Assembly (NCBI RefSeq): GCF_002099425.1
Contig: NW_018343955.1
Span: 17,216,501-17,280,500, forward strand
Length of the DNA: 64,000 nucleotides
Direction: 5' to 3'
Source of the DNA: Phascolarctos cinereus
Lineage: Eukaryota > Chordata > Mammalia > Diprotodontia > Phascolarctidae
The notes under the pieces were generated by a model, which was not told the origin of the DNA, searched no databases, and saw only the letters and a list, made by a program, of their open reading frames with translations. Below, piece by piece: positions 10,600 to 19,932 of this stretch (its first letter is position 1; each line of letters opens with the position of its first letter). Both the position numbers and the translations under genes were made by a program.

Positions 10600-10945
10600 T
10601 CTTTTCTTCCTTCATATAATTGATACTACACCATATCCTGATAACCTCCCATGCTTTCCTAACTTTACTAGTTCCCTATTTCTGGAATGCCCCCACTGAG
10701 CCTCCTACCCCTCACCCGTCTTCTATTATCAACACTCTATCCAGCCTTCAAGATTCAAATCAGTGTAATTGAAAGTTATCACAACTTTATTTGACTTTAT
10801 GAACCTTTGAACCTCTCATGTGTGCTTACTATATTTTGATTTATATTATGATGTTCTCTACACATGCCTATCATGCCGAATAGATTATGAGTTCTTTGAG
10901 GACAAGGACTATCTAATTTACTTTTTTTTTAACCTGCTTTTTAAG
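10600..10945 (+). repeat. L2 LINE 3' region
   Basis: L2 text in order: 'tatttctggaatgcccccac', 'cttcaagattcaaatca', a stretch with 'tatattttgatttat', then 'gattatgagttctttgagga'. Ends before the usual 'aataaatgcttgttg' tail. Confidence 0.75.
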
Positions 10946-11285
10946 GCAAACAAATGACACAATGAAAATCTGACCAATGAATAAATGAAATTTTGGTCAT
11001 ACTAGTTTTCCCACATTAGTGGGACCAGTGCAAGCAATATTCTAGTTTCCCTTTCCACATAGACCAATGACACAAAATTTGGATATATGCACAGTTTACC
11101 TCAAGTCTGTCCACACATTAATCCACCATTAATCCACTATCAAGGTAATTTTTCCAAAGTATAGGTCTGGACATGCCACCTCCATGTTCAATAAGGTAAA
11201 TATAAAGTTTTCTGTTTGATCTTTAAAGTTCTTCATAACCTGACCCTTCTTACCTCCCTAGTTTTCTCACACATTACTCCTCTCC

Positions 11286-11548
11286 AAGGGGTAACTAAAT
11301 GGCAAAATGGATAGAGCATTGGGCCTAGAGTCAGGAAAATTCTTCTTCCTGAGTTCAAATCAGACTTCTGAGACTTACTAGCTGTGTGACTCTGGGCATA
11401 TCCATTAACCCTGTTTGCCTCAGTTTCCTCATTTGTAAAATGAGCTAGAGAAGGAAATGCAAACCATTCCAATATCTTTGCCAAGAAAACCCCAAATGGG
11501 GTCCCAAAGAGTTGGACACAACTGAAAAATTACTAAACAACAACAAAA
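11286..11548 (+). repeat. tRNA-derived SINE with RTE-type 3' tail
   Basis: The head 'ggggtaactaaatggc...ggatagagcattgggcctag' is a decayed tRNA-SINE head. The B-box-like 'gagttcaaatc' and the core 'ctcagtttcctcatttgta' follow. The 3' part 'aaaccccaaatggggtccca' plus 'agttggacacaactga' and an 'aacaac' tail resembles the 3' end of BovB/RTE LINEs, implying mobilisation by an RTE LINE. Target duplication 'actcctctcc' (11276-11285) / 'actcctttct' (11549-11558). Confidence 0.9.
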
Positions 11549-11670
11549 ACTCCTTTCTATACATTCAACAATCAAGCTATACTACTTTTAGTTCCTGAAA
11601 CACACTACTTCAAGCCCCAACTTTGTAGCTTTAAACTGGCTGTCCTCAATGCCTAGAATGACCTCACCAT

Positions 11671-11913
11671 CAGGAGTATGTTGGGAAATAGTTAACAACT
11701 GACTCTAAAAAAACGCACATAGGATATACTTGTAAGTTTAATCTGCATTATCAACATTTCCTCCATCACTTTAAGTCTAGAAAATGGACAAAACAACAAA
11801 TCAATTCCTGGTTTGTAGCCTTTGCTGCAGACTTCTGAAGTGTAAATGCTCACCCTAAAAATTTAACAATCAGCTCTCCCAAGCTAGTACAAGCTGGTTT
11901 TAGCATACACCTG
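11671..11913. mobile_element. small hAT-like DNA element, copy 2
   Basis: A 243-base element starting CAGGAGTATG and ending CATACACCTG, giving terminal inverted repeats CAGG(A/T)GTATG. It is flanked by 'cctcacca' (11662-11669) and 'cctcacct' (11914-11921). An 8-base duplication with CAGG ends suggests the hAT superfamily. No coding capacity, so non-autonomous. It is the uninterrupted sister of the copy at 1273-2507. Confidence 0.8.
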
Positions 11914-12226
11914 CCTCACCTCCACCTCTTAGTTCCTCTTCAGGACTCAGCTCAGAAGTTCACCTTCTCAGAAGGCCTTTCCCCATCCCATGAGCTCCTA
12001 AAACCTAATCTTTTCAGATGACCTTCTGTCTACTTTGTATGCAGTTTTAATAGCTTAAAACTACACTAAGACTTTGATGACAACATATATATCTTGATAT
12101 ACCTAATCATTTACATGTTTCCCCAACTAGATTACATGCTCCTTGAGGGCAGGAACCGTTTTTTTTTTTCATTTCTTTGTATTCACAGAACTTAGCCCAG
12201 CTCCTGGAGCATAATAAGTCTTTAAT

Positions 12227-12370
12227 GGGGCAGCTAGGTGGGGCAGTGGATAGAGCACTGGCCATGAAGTGAGGAGGACCTGAGTTAAAATCTGACCTCA
12301 AACCAAACACTTGACACTTACTAGCTGTGTGATCCTGGGCAGGTCACTTAACCCCAATTGCCTAAAAAAT
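12227..12370 (+). repeat. short tRNA-derived marsupial SINE
   Basis: Starts 'ggggcagctaggtggggcag' and continues 'tggatagagcactggccatg'. It has the B-box region 'cctgagttaaaatctgac', then 'ctagctgtgtgatcctgggc' and 'cacttaaccccaattgcc', then A-rich. Target duplication 'gtctttaat' (ends 12226) / 'atctttaat' (ends 12380). This is the common marsupial SINE head type. Confidence 0.93.
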
Positions 12371-12618
12371 AATCTTTAATAATTGCTTGTTGACTGGCTA
12401 TCCATCAGAACAGGTTTTGCTGTTACATTTCTGGATGTAGCCCCATTCCATCACAGGTCTGGTCACAGAGAAAATCACTAACAAATCACAATGAATTCAT
12501 TTAGTATTAAGAAATAAGTTAATTCAACTGTTTTAAGGCATCCTTCCTCTTGATGACCTGTGTCTCCATTTTACATGTTTGTTCCCAAGCCCTTTACTTA
12601 TTCTAGAATATTATATCC

Positions 12619-12731
12619 CAGAGGTGGAGAACCTGCAACCTCAAGGCCACGTGTGGCCCTCTAGGTCCGCAAGTGTGGCCCTTTGACTGAATCCAGTTTT
12701 TTGCCTCAAGGCTGCAGGTTCCCTACCCCTG
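12619..12731. mobile_element. hAT MITE with 8-bp target duplication
   Basis: 113 bases running CAGAGGTGGAGAACCTGC ... GCAGGTTCCCTACCCCTG, near-perfect terminal inverted repeats. Flanks 'ttatatcc' (12611-12618) and 'ctatatcc' (12732-12739) match at 7 of 8, the hAT hallmark. Internal 'ctttgactgaatccag' is shared with the larger palindromic relative at 28505-28706. This copy lacks most of that relative's middle and right arm. Confidence 0.92.
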
Positions 12732-12939
12732 CTATATCCTTTTTGCTTATGTTTTCCTACCCCTTTGATACTAACACATCCTGAATTTCTTGTGTCTCTG
12801 CCCTTTCCTGGTGGTGCGGTGTGGTGTACAGGAGGTATTGATTGATGAAATGTATTTTGGTTAATTCTCTTTCCTCTGATCCTTTCAAAAATCCCAAACT
12901 TCCATTTCTATCCATGCTTTCTGAGGCAATCCTTTCATA

Positions 12940-13155
12940 AGATCATATGGAATCAAAGGATCTCAGCTGAAGTTACCACAAAGGCCTTCCAGTCTCATTC
13001 CCTCATGTTACAGGTAGGGAGACTGAGACCCAGGGCAATGAAATACCTTGTTCAAGTTCACACAAGAAGCAAATAGCAAAGTCAGTATGGGAACTCAGGT
13101 TCTCTGAATTCCAAAGCCAGTGTGCTTCCTGCTGTTGTATGCTGCCACATTTTAC
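12940..13155 (-). repeat. MIR SINE
   Basis: Antisense MIR on the plus strand: 'cctcatgttacaggtaggga', 'gactgagacccagggcaat', 'ttcaagttcacacaag', 'gggaactcaggttctctga'. A second, weaker antisense piece follows to about 13245. Confidence 0.85.
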
Positions 13156-13245
13156 AACTTAAAAAATCAAGGACCAAAGACTTTCAAGGCTGGTTTAATG
13201 TTATAGGGTTAGAGACCAGGATAGGACTAGAACCCACATTACATC

Positions 13246-13740
13246 ACTCTTTGGAGCCGAAACATGGAACGTAAGTGAAACTGTTGTCTAAGCAACCTTG
13301 GCAGTATCTCTGGAGCTATGCAGAAAGGGTTTCTTGTGGGTAAGACAGAATTTCAGCATACTACTAAATTATTCTCAGTGATCCAGGAGGGAAAATCACA
13401 CATTGATTTGTTTTATAGCAGATTTTTTTCTGTGAAAAATTATACCTAGAATGTTTTTTTCTCCTATTAAAATTGTGGTGACTTGGGAAGAGTTTCAACA
13501 TTGAGTATTGAGAGATCTTCAAATAAATGTTGGATCAGAGGGTTATATTAAGTTATCTTTGAGTGCACTTAATGGAATTCATACTAATTTATTTGCTTCA
13601 TTACTAAATCTGTCCCTGTCTTTCACTTTATAATCTATCACCCAATAAGAAATCATGAGGCAAAATGACAACTAGCATGAAATTGCACACACAAAAAAAA
13701 ATATGTGTTTTCCAAATTGCCTCAGGAAGATTACAGAAAG
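13246..13740. other. unassigned sequence
   Basis: No repeat, RNA or convincing coding frame recognised. Confidence 0.45.
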
Positions 13741-13850
13741 GCAACATGGCTTGCTGGATGTGGAGCAGACCTTGAAAGCACTGGGTTCAAGCTCTGCCTT
13801 TGACTTATATTGAGCAAATCATTTGAGCTCTCAGGGCCCCAAGCAACACT
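13741..13850 (+). repeat. MIR-type tRNA SINE fragment
   Basis: Reads 'acatggcttgctggatgtgg', then 'ctgggttcaagctctgcc' (B-box-like) and 'gagcaaatcatttgagctct', the sense MIR order. Confidence 0.65.
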
Positions 13851-13927
13851 CCAAGACTGACATTCTTAGTGTTTTGGGGTCAGGGACTCCTTTGGTCATT
13901 TGTTAAAGCCTATATAAATCCTCCATC

Positions 13928-14407
13928 TTTTTTTTTTAACTGGGTCTCCTTATCTCACCTAGTCTAGAAGTACCACGGCACTCACAGATCTGATCTCACT
14001 GTTGATTGTCACTGAAACTTTGACCTATCCTATTTCTGATCTGATTTGCCCAGGTTTTAAAATGACAAAGGTTGGTATGAACCTATACCAATTAAAGAAA
14101 TCTCATCCTTTTCATATAATGGCTCTAGTAACAGCATAATAAAACTCTTGTTTGTTTATGAAGGCACAAGAGGAAACAAGAGGAAGGAAGAGGAAACATC
14201 TGAGCAAACATAGCAAAGTCTCTGGCTGGTTTGCCTCTGGTTAGGCACCCTGGTTACCCCTCACAAGCTCATCATATTGGTGCCAGACAATGCAGACCCT
14301 TACTGGGCTTTACCCCTATTGTAGCTCAGAAGTTCCAAGCTCAAGCCATCCAACAGCCTCAGCCTCCCTAGGAGCAGGAATTATAGACATGTACCACTGT
14401 GCTCAGT
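13928..14407 (-). pseudogene. 7SL (SRP) RNA retropseudogene, itself interrupted
   Basis: Read on the minus strand from 14407, the sequence follows 7SL RNA: ACTGAGCACAGTGGTACATG for the GC-rich 7SL start, then GGGAGGCTGAGGCTG, CACCAATATGATGA, GTAACCAGGGTGCCTAA. After an insert (about 14055-14220) it resumes with CCTGGGC-like text and runs to GGAGACCCAGTT, the 7SL 3' end, followed by an A run (T run 13928-13937 on plus). Most differences are CpG-to-TpG/CpA decay. The functional RNA is the scaffold of the signal recognition particle. Here the poly(A) trail and insertion inside another repeat show retroposition by a LINE, so transcription is not expected. Alu and B1 are excluded because the central 7SL domain is retained. 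Confidence 0.85.
14055..14220. repeat. insertion inside the 7SL pseudogene; repeat shared with 15240-15331
   Basis: The first 100 bases ('caggttttaaaatgac', 'aggttggtat', 'catccttttcatataatgg', 'agtaacagcat') recur at 15240-15331 at about 80% identity. The rest is purine-rich ('gaggaaacaagaggaagg'). The family is not recognised. Confidence 0.65.
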
Positions 14408-14541
14408 GATCCCTTCTTAGAATAACGTTTTCAAATACATAAAATAAAACTCAAGACTACAAAGGAAGCCAATGAAACGGAAATACAGTTATCAAAATAT
14501 ATTTTTTTTATTTTATGAACTTCAAGTTAAGATATGAAAGA

Positions 14542-14969
14542 CTAAAGACCTTGCTCAAAGACTGGAAGTTACAAACAGTTCTTGATCAGGATTTGTAAAC
14601 TGATTTTAATCTTTGGGATTTCACTATATGAATAAAAGCATAAACCTAGACCAAAAGATAATAAAAAGCATTTTTTCAAAAAGATAAAATATACCAAAAT
14701 GGTTAAAGAAGATAACTTATAATATGAATCCTAAAATGAAGAAGGTGAATTGAACTATAATTTCACTCATCTCTCCCAGCAAAGGAAGAAAGATATCTCC
14801 TCAAATCTGCTGTGTCATCAAATTGTCATTTGCCCTTGCTCAGTGACAGGAGAAATATAGTAGCATCTCAAGAAGAAATGGAAGAATCCCAATCAAGCTA
14901 CCAAAAAAAATGACATTGCTTTTCTGTATATGTGCACTCTCTGTGTATCTCTGTCTATTTCTGTCTGTC

Positions 14970-14970
<1 letters not shown>
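14542..14970. other. unassigned sequence
   Basis: AT-rich sequence with no recognised repeat or gene. Confidence 0.45.
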
Positions 14971-14974
<4 letters not shown>

Positions 14975-15045
<71 letters not shown>

Positions 15046-15093
15046 GCACGTGTGCACGCATGCACATGCACACACATCTACACACACACACAC
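14975..15093. repeat. (CT)n(CA)n microsatellite
   Basis: About 23 CT units, then about 13 CA units, then a degraded CA trail with CG and TG steps. Open frames on both strands here (repeated Ser-Leu; Glu-Arg) are artefacts of the repeat. Confidence 0.97.
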
Positions 15094-15134
15094 TAAAAGT
15101 TAAAATATGTACCACAGTTCATATAGAAAAATAA

Positions 15135-15240
15135 ATTTAAAGCCGGAAGGGAACTTAGATACAATCTAGTCCAAGCCCTTCATTTTACAGATGAAGAAAC
15201 TGAAACTCAGGAACTTTAAGTGACCTGCCCAAAAATATGT
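15135..15240 (-). repeat. MIR SINE, left part
   Basis: The plus strand reads 'aagccggaagggaacttaga', 'attttacagatgaagaaact', 'aagtgacctgcccaaa', the antisense MIR order. It stops where the shared repeat 15240-15331 begins. Confidence 0.8.
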
Positions 15241-15331
15241 CAGGTTTTAAAATGACATAGGTTGGTATATTCCTTTTAAATAAATCTTATCCTTTTCATA
15301 TAATGGTTTCAGTAGCAGCATATCAAACTCC
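15240..15331. repeat. unrecognised repeat, second copy
   Basis: Sister of 14051-14155. Both begin 'caggttttaaaatgaca' and contain 'tccttttcatataatgg'. It follows directly on a truncated MIR. Confidence 0.65.
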
Positions 15332-15649
15332 TTAGAAAAAGGCCTAAATCTATTAACTTGTAGAAGGGGAAGAACACATACCAAAGTTTCTTAGGAGATT
15401 AGAGTTTTCAAAGGTGCAGTGTTTTACATTTGCAGAGGCTACAAGTCTAGTTGGCCTTTTTTAGTGATCTTTGCAGTTTGGCACTATCAACAAAATGTTA
15501 AACATCAATGAATCACCAGCGTTGACACCACAAGGACCATACCAATGAAGTGTGGGAGAAAGAGGTAGGATAGGATTTAATTCTATTAGAAAGGTCATGT
15601 GGTTAAAAACAATTTTGTTTCTGAAAGATCCCTGAGAGGAGAAGGAGTT

Positions 15650-16165
15650 TAGTGTTGTGGAAAGAGTTCAAAACAGTGCCAGAATGTTTCAGTCTGACTT
15701 CTGGCTGACTCTTACTTGCTATATAACATCAGGCAGGTTATAACTTCTCTCAGCCTCAGGTTCCTCGTCTTTAAAATGGGGATGATAATAACACCTACCT
15801 CATAGAGTTGTTGTGAAACTCAAATGAATAATGTTTGTAAAAACTTTTGCAACCTTTAAAGCACCTTCGAAATGTAAGCAATTGTTCTTATTAATTTCTT
15901 TGGGCCTCTACTTCCTTAACTCCAAAATACTAACAACACTGCCCATACTGCCTACTGCACAGAGAGAGCTATGCTGATGAAAGCACTTTGTAAACTCAAA
16001 GCACTATATTCACATGATCTTTTACTTTTTTCATTATTAATAACCTCTCTAAGTTTCATGTTCTTTCCTACAAATTGGGAATAATAATGCTTGTACTGCT
16101 TACCCGACCAGATTGTTGTGAGAAAAATGTTCTGTGGACCTTAAAATGTTATACACAAGTGATTT
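15650..16165 (+). repeat. three sense MIR 3' parts in tandem
   Basis: Three successive copies of the sense MIR 3' half: 15650-15895 ('cagcctcaggttcctcgtct', 'aaaatggggatgataataac', 'gagttgttgtgaaactcaa'), 15896-16030 ('gggcctctacttccttaact'), and 16045-16165 ('ctctaagtttcatgttc', 'gattgttgtgagaaaaatg'). Confidence 0.75.
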
Positions 16166-16325
16166 ATTAGCTAGACCCAGAACTTCATTTTAGAGCTGAG
16201 GAAACTAACATCCAGAAGATTCATATGATTTGTCCAAGGCCACATAGTTACATAGTAGCAGAGTTAGGACCAGAACCCAGTCCTCAAAGGCTTCCAATTT
16301 AATATTCATTCCACTTAAGCCATAA
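16166..16325 (-). repeat. MIR SINE
   Basis: Antisense order on plus: 'cattttagagctgaggaaac', 'tttgtccaaggccacatag', 'cagagttaggaccagaaccc', ending at 'cattccactta'. Confidence 0.85.
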
Positions 16326-17990
16326 AACTGCAAGAGTTGATGGGAAATCTCCAAGGCTGGAAGGATTGGCAGAATGGGTGGGGGGGAGGGGGTGTTCTTC
16401 TTGTCCCCTACTACCTCTAGGGCACCTTAGGGTTTTCAAAGGCAAGAATTTGACTACTTATTGAGAATCTGTCCTTTTTGTTGACTTTCCATATAGTTTT
16501 ATAGTTCTTTGAAAATAAAGCTTTAAAATCAATCCAGTGGTGATGGCAGAGCCCACAGTCTACCATTTTTCAGATCCTTGTCTCATCTGTAGGTTCTTAC
16601 TGTGTGCCACACCCTTCTTAGAGTATTCATAAAACTGATGAGAAGTAAATGATTTTCTCTCTTACTCGCTTACAAGATTATTTTTAGGAGAATTCTGTTT
16701 TCTTTCCCCCATGTATGAATACACTCTTTCTTTACTGCCACATCACAGTAGAGAATTCTCAGACTATACCAGCAGACAAACAGAGGGCAAACCCTTGTAA
16801 GCTCTATAAAGTTAGAAAGGCTTCTATTACTAATCACAATAATGGATGAAGTGCCTGCTATCCAAGAAAGAACTGAACTAAATTGATAGAGGCTCATCAG
16901 CAGAAGATTGGCCACCAAGAAAGGAATCGATCATTTTGGCCACAGCAAGTCATTAAGTTTATAGCCAGGCCTGAAGGATCACAATCTGCATTTGTGGGAA
17001 GATTATTCTCAGTGAGGAAATCATAAATCCTTGTAATATTGAAGCATGAATCAAGAGAAAACAGCATGTAATAAATAGGGAGACTGAATTATGTGGGAAA
17101 TGAATCTTCACTTGGAGGAAAGGAGGGAAGGACACCAAGAAAGAAATGGCCAAGCATGGAATGGCTTCAAAGTATTGTGGATAAATTGCTTGCCTCTGAA
17201 GAGCAATAACACCATGTGAGCAGTTTGTCTGACAAAATGTGAATTAGATTCATATATTAATGGATAGTTGGTGTAAATCTGAACCAGAAGTACCTCTGGC
17301 TCCCACCTAAGTTTTGTTCAAGTGTCAACTGTTGACCTTGCCCAAGAGAAAAAGAGTATTTAAGATGCAAAAAATCCAATCCCCCCAATTATGTACCAAA
17401 CCACTGAGAGACAATAAGCAATGATATAATAGGAATCATTGACTCTATGACTAATCACTAACCTAGAATCTTTTCATTTATTTTGATTAATCCAATACAT
17501 TCAGAAGCAGGTGACATATGGCTAAACAGATGAAGGAGAACGCAGAGTTCTGTGGTAGAGACACATAATATGTTGTCAGTAAGGAGAAGAACAGTCATCC
17601 ATCAGTCTGGGACTCCCTTTAAAAAAAATATAGGTGGGAAGAGATGGTGGAGAGGTGGGGAACAGGCCAGGGAACAAGATGACTGCCTTGAAAAGAAGCA
17701 ACTATATAATTCATCATGATTAAGTACCTTCATTCTAAGTGACAACATAGAAGTGTTTTATGGACAATGGGGAGAATAAGAAAGCAACAAAAAAAAGTGG
17801 TGGGTTTTGAGGTCATAATGAACTCACATTTCTCCCACCTTTTTCTTTGACATTCAAAAGCAAATGTCAGACAAAAAGTAAATGGTATCATAACAGCTGA
17901 AGGGCCAGGAATCTAATGTGATTTCTGCTTTTGGAAAGTGAAAGTAACTTGAGGAGGGGGAGGGGAAATGAGCATTCATAGAACCCTAGG
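16326..17990. other. unassigned sequence
   Basis: Contains two chance minus-strand frames (16670-16918, 16959-17153) with no domain. No repeat family recognised except a 55-base stretch at 17553-17607 that recurs at 18828-18882. Confidence 0.45.
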
Positions 17991-17994
17991 GAAG

Positions 17995-18062
17995 GGATTA
18001 TTTGGACTGGATGATATCTGAGATCCCTTCTTACTTTGAGATTCTAGGATTTTATGACTTCA
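17995..18062 (+). repeat. MIR/L3-type 3' tail
   Basis: 'ggactggatgatatctgaga' then 'tcccttcttactttgagatt' and 'ctaggattttatga' is the 3' tail shared by CR1/L3 LINEs and some MIR-like SINEs. Confidence 0.6.
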
Positions 18063-18267
18063 TAGAGCTGATCTCTTCGTCTAACCCTCCACAATAGAAT
18101 AGGTCCACCTTACATCATACTTTCTTTCCTATTTCTCCCCTGCTCCTCTCAAACAAGCTGCCACTAGCAACTTATTCTCATCTCTGTACACCTACTCATG
18201 CCTCTCCCACTTATCTTCTTCCCCAGAAGTAATAACTGAGCTTAGATCTAACGTGGAAAATAATCAC

Positions 18268-18392
18268 TAATCAATCATCATACAAGCATTTATTAAGTGC
18301 CTGCTATTTGCAAGACACTATGTTAGGCATTGGGATTGCAAAGACAAGAGTGAGACAATCCCTGCCCTCAAAGAGCTACCATTCTAAGTAAT
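18268..18392 (-). repeat. L2 LINE 3' end
   Basis: On plus: 'aagcatttattaagtgcctg', 'agacactatgttaggcattg', 'ccctgccctcaaagagctac', which is the complement of the L2 3' end. Confidence 0.9.
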
Positions 18393-18544
18393 GTAAGCCC
18401 TTTTAATTACTGTGTAGCAAGCACTTTAGAAATGGAGTAAATACTTAGCATGTTATTTTCCAAAGAATATCTTTTGAAGCATCTATTATATTAGATATTG
18501 GCCCCAAAGAAGTTAATACTGACACTAGTTTTAGTTGGATGGTG

Positions 18545-18955
18545 TGGAAATGGCAATAGCTAATTTTTATATAGATTTACGGTTGTAAAGCACTTCCACT
18601 TGCATTATCACAGTTGCCTTATAAGGTGAATAATACAAGGATTATTATTCCCTTTGTATTGATGAAAGAACCGTGTATTCAGAGGTCCAATGACTTTTAC
18701 CACATAATTAACCAGTTGGATTATAGAGGTAGATAGTGCCTTAAAAATCATTGAGCCTCAAACCCTCATTTTATAGGTAGGAAAAGTGAGGCTTAAAGAC
18801 TTGACCAGCATCTCATAGTATTAGTAGTGGTAACAGAGACACACAGCATGTTGTTAGTTGTCAGGAGCACAGTCATCTACCAGTTAGAGGCAGGTTTTGA
18901 ACTTATGCCTTCTTGACTCTAGGTCCATCACTTTGTCCACTAGGCTGAGACTACT
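18545..18955 (-). repeat. two antisense MIR copies, the second with a 55-base insert
   Basis: The first (18545-18720) shows 'ttgtaaagcacttcc' and 'tattattccctttgtattga'. The second (18725-18955) shows 'ccctcattttataggtagga', 'gaggcttaaagacttgacc' and, after an extra segment 18828-18882, 'gaggcaggttttgaactta' and 'tgactctaggtccatcactt'. Confidence 0.75.
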
Positions 18956-18959
18956 CACA

Positions 18960-19790
18960 ACTAATATTTCTTATTCCAAGTCTACTGTAATTTTTTACTA
19001 CTTAATACATTGTGTTAAAGATAAAAATCAGACCTTTTTTGGAACCAAAAGTAGAGGCAATGATTTATAATACATTCTTTGATACAGCTTTCACCCCTTC
19101 TTCCAGCACTAAATGCCCTGGGAAACTTTTAAGGTCCTTCTTAGTTTATGACATATATTTGAAAATCCATTTAATATACTATCCCTTTCAAATATACCTT
19201 TCTTTTTGGATAGATCCTCAAATCATTTTTCAAGCTCTGATATCTTTTTGTCCACTTCTGAGAAGAGAATAAAAATGATTCCGATGACATGTCATCTAAG
19301 GTTGGGTCAGGTCACATAAGAGCCATACTAAGGTGGGAAAGGAGAAAATCCCAATTCTGAAAAGAATTGCCTTGAACTTTGAGGTTGGCTTAAGCAAAAT
19401 TCTTACCCATCCCCTAAGGCATCTCAGATTTGCCCTTCCTGGAACATCTTCTGTGTCCAATTTTTCTTCCCAGCCACTCAGTCAAAGTGACTTAGCTTTG
19501 CCTGGCCTTCTCTAAGGCTTGACTCAGAAAGCAGAGGGAGACTGGCAATAAAACTAACACTGCAAATAACTGGAAGTGGTAGTAATAAAAGTAGAGCTCT
19601 GTGCCTCCATCACCCCCTCCCATACCTTCTGCCTGAAATGTGCTTCCTCTCAGACCCCTTTCCTTATTTGAGGTGTCAATTCTGGCATAAGAGGACGAAT
19701 CTTATCTTTTTAGTGTTGGTATGAACTAAAACAAATCACTTAGCACCACCCCTTCTGCCTCTATAGCTATGTTCTTAATTTATTAAATGC
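18960..19790. other. unassigned sequence
   Basis: No recognised repeat or gene. Open frames 19012-19272 and 19333-19515 (86 and 60 codons) have no domain and no matching splice context that I can see. Confidence 0.4.
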
Positions 19791-19792
19791 CA

Positions 19793-19932
19793 GACTTTGC
19801 CACTTACTATCTGTGAGACCTTAGGCAAATTACCTAACCTCTCTGAGCCTCAGTTTCCTTATCTGTAGACTGAGAGACGGTTGGACTAGAATATTTGTAA
19901 GGTTTCTTCTAGCTCTAAGTCTATGACTCTTT
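19793..19932 (+). repeat. MIR SINE (variant with L3-like tail)
   Basis: 'tttgccacttactatctgtg', 'cctctctgagcctcagtttc', then 'ttggactagaa', 'ttcttctagctctaagtcta'. Sense orientation. Confidence 0.88.

Larger units (their letters stand above)
11110..12400 (+). repeat. L2 LINE 3' half split by three later insertions
   Basis: L2 text is collinear across four pieces. 11110-11285 has 'gttctgtttgatctttaaag'-like text and 'ttcttcataacctgaccc'. 11549-11669 has 'ctgtcctcaatgcctagaat'. 11914-12226 has 'cctcacctccacctctta', 'gattacatgctccttgaggg' and 'cacagaacttagcccagctc'. 12371-12400 has 'ctttaataattgcttgttga'. The gaps are filled by an RTE-tailed SINE, a hAT-like element and a short tRNA SINE, each with its own target duplication. 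The L2 is therefore older than all three. Confidence 0.9.
13856..14541 (+). mobile_element. hAT (Charlie-like) DNA element split by a 7SL pseudogene
   Basis: Left part 13856-13927 ('ggtcagggactcctttggtc', 'aaagcctata'). Right part 14408-14541 ('cccttcttagaataacg', 'ttttcaaatacataaaataa', 'tacagttatcaaaatata', 'atgaacttcaagttaa'). Together they match the order in the related copies at 27632-27820 and 63068-63283. Non-coding and about 210 bases without the insert. Confidence 0.75.

Noticed and set aside
12227-12370. Functional tRNA gene in the SINE head
   Set aside because: The box-like motifs are those of a tRNA-derived SINE. No complete cloverleaf with intact arms is visible, and it has SINE target duplications.
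13928-14407. Alu or other 7SL-derived SINE
   Set aside because: The central 7SL region missing from Alu and B1 is present, and the other repeats are marsupial. A single 7SL retrocopy fits better.
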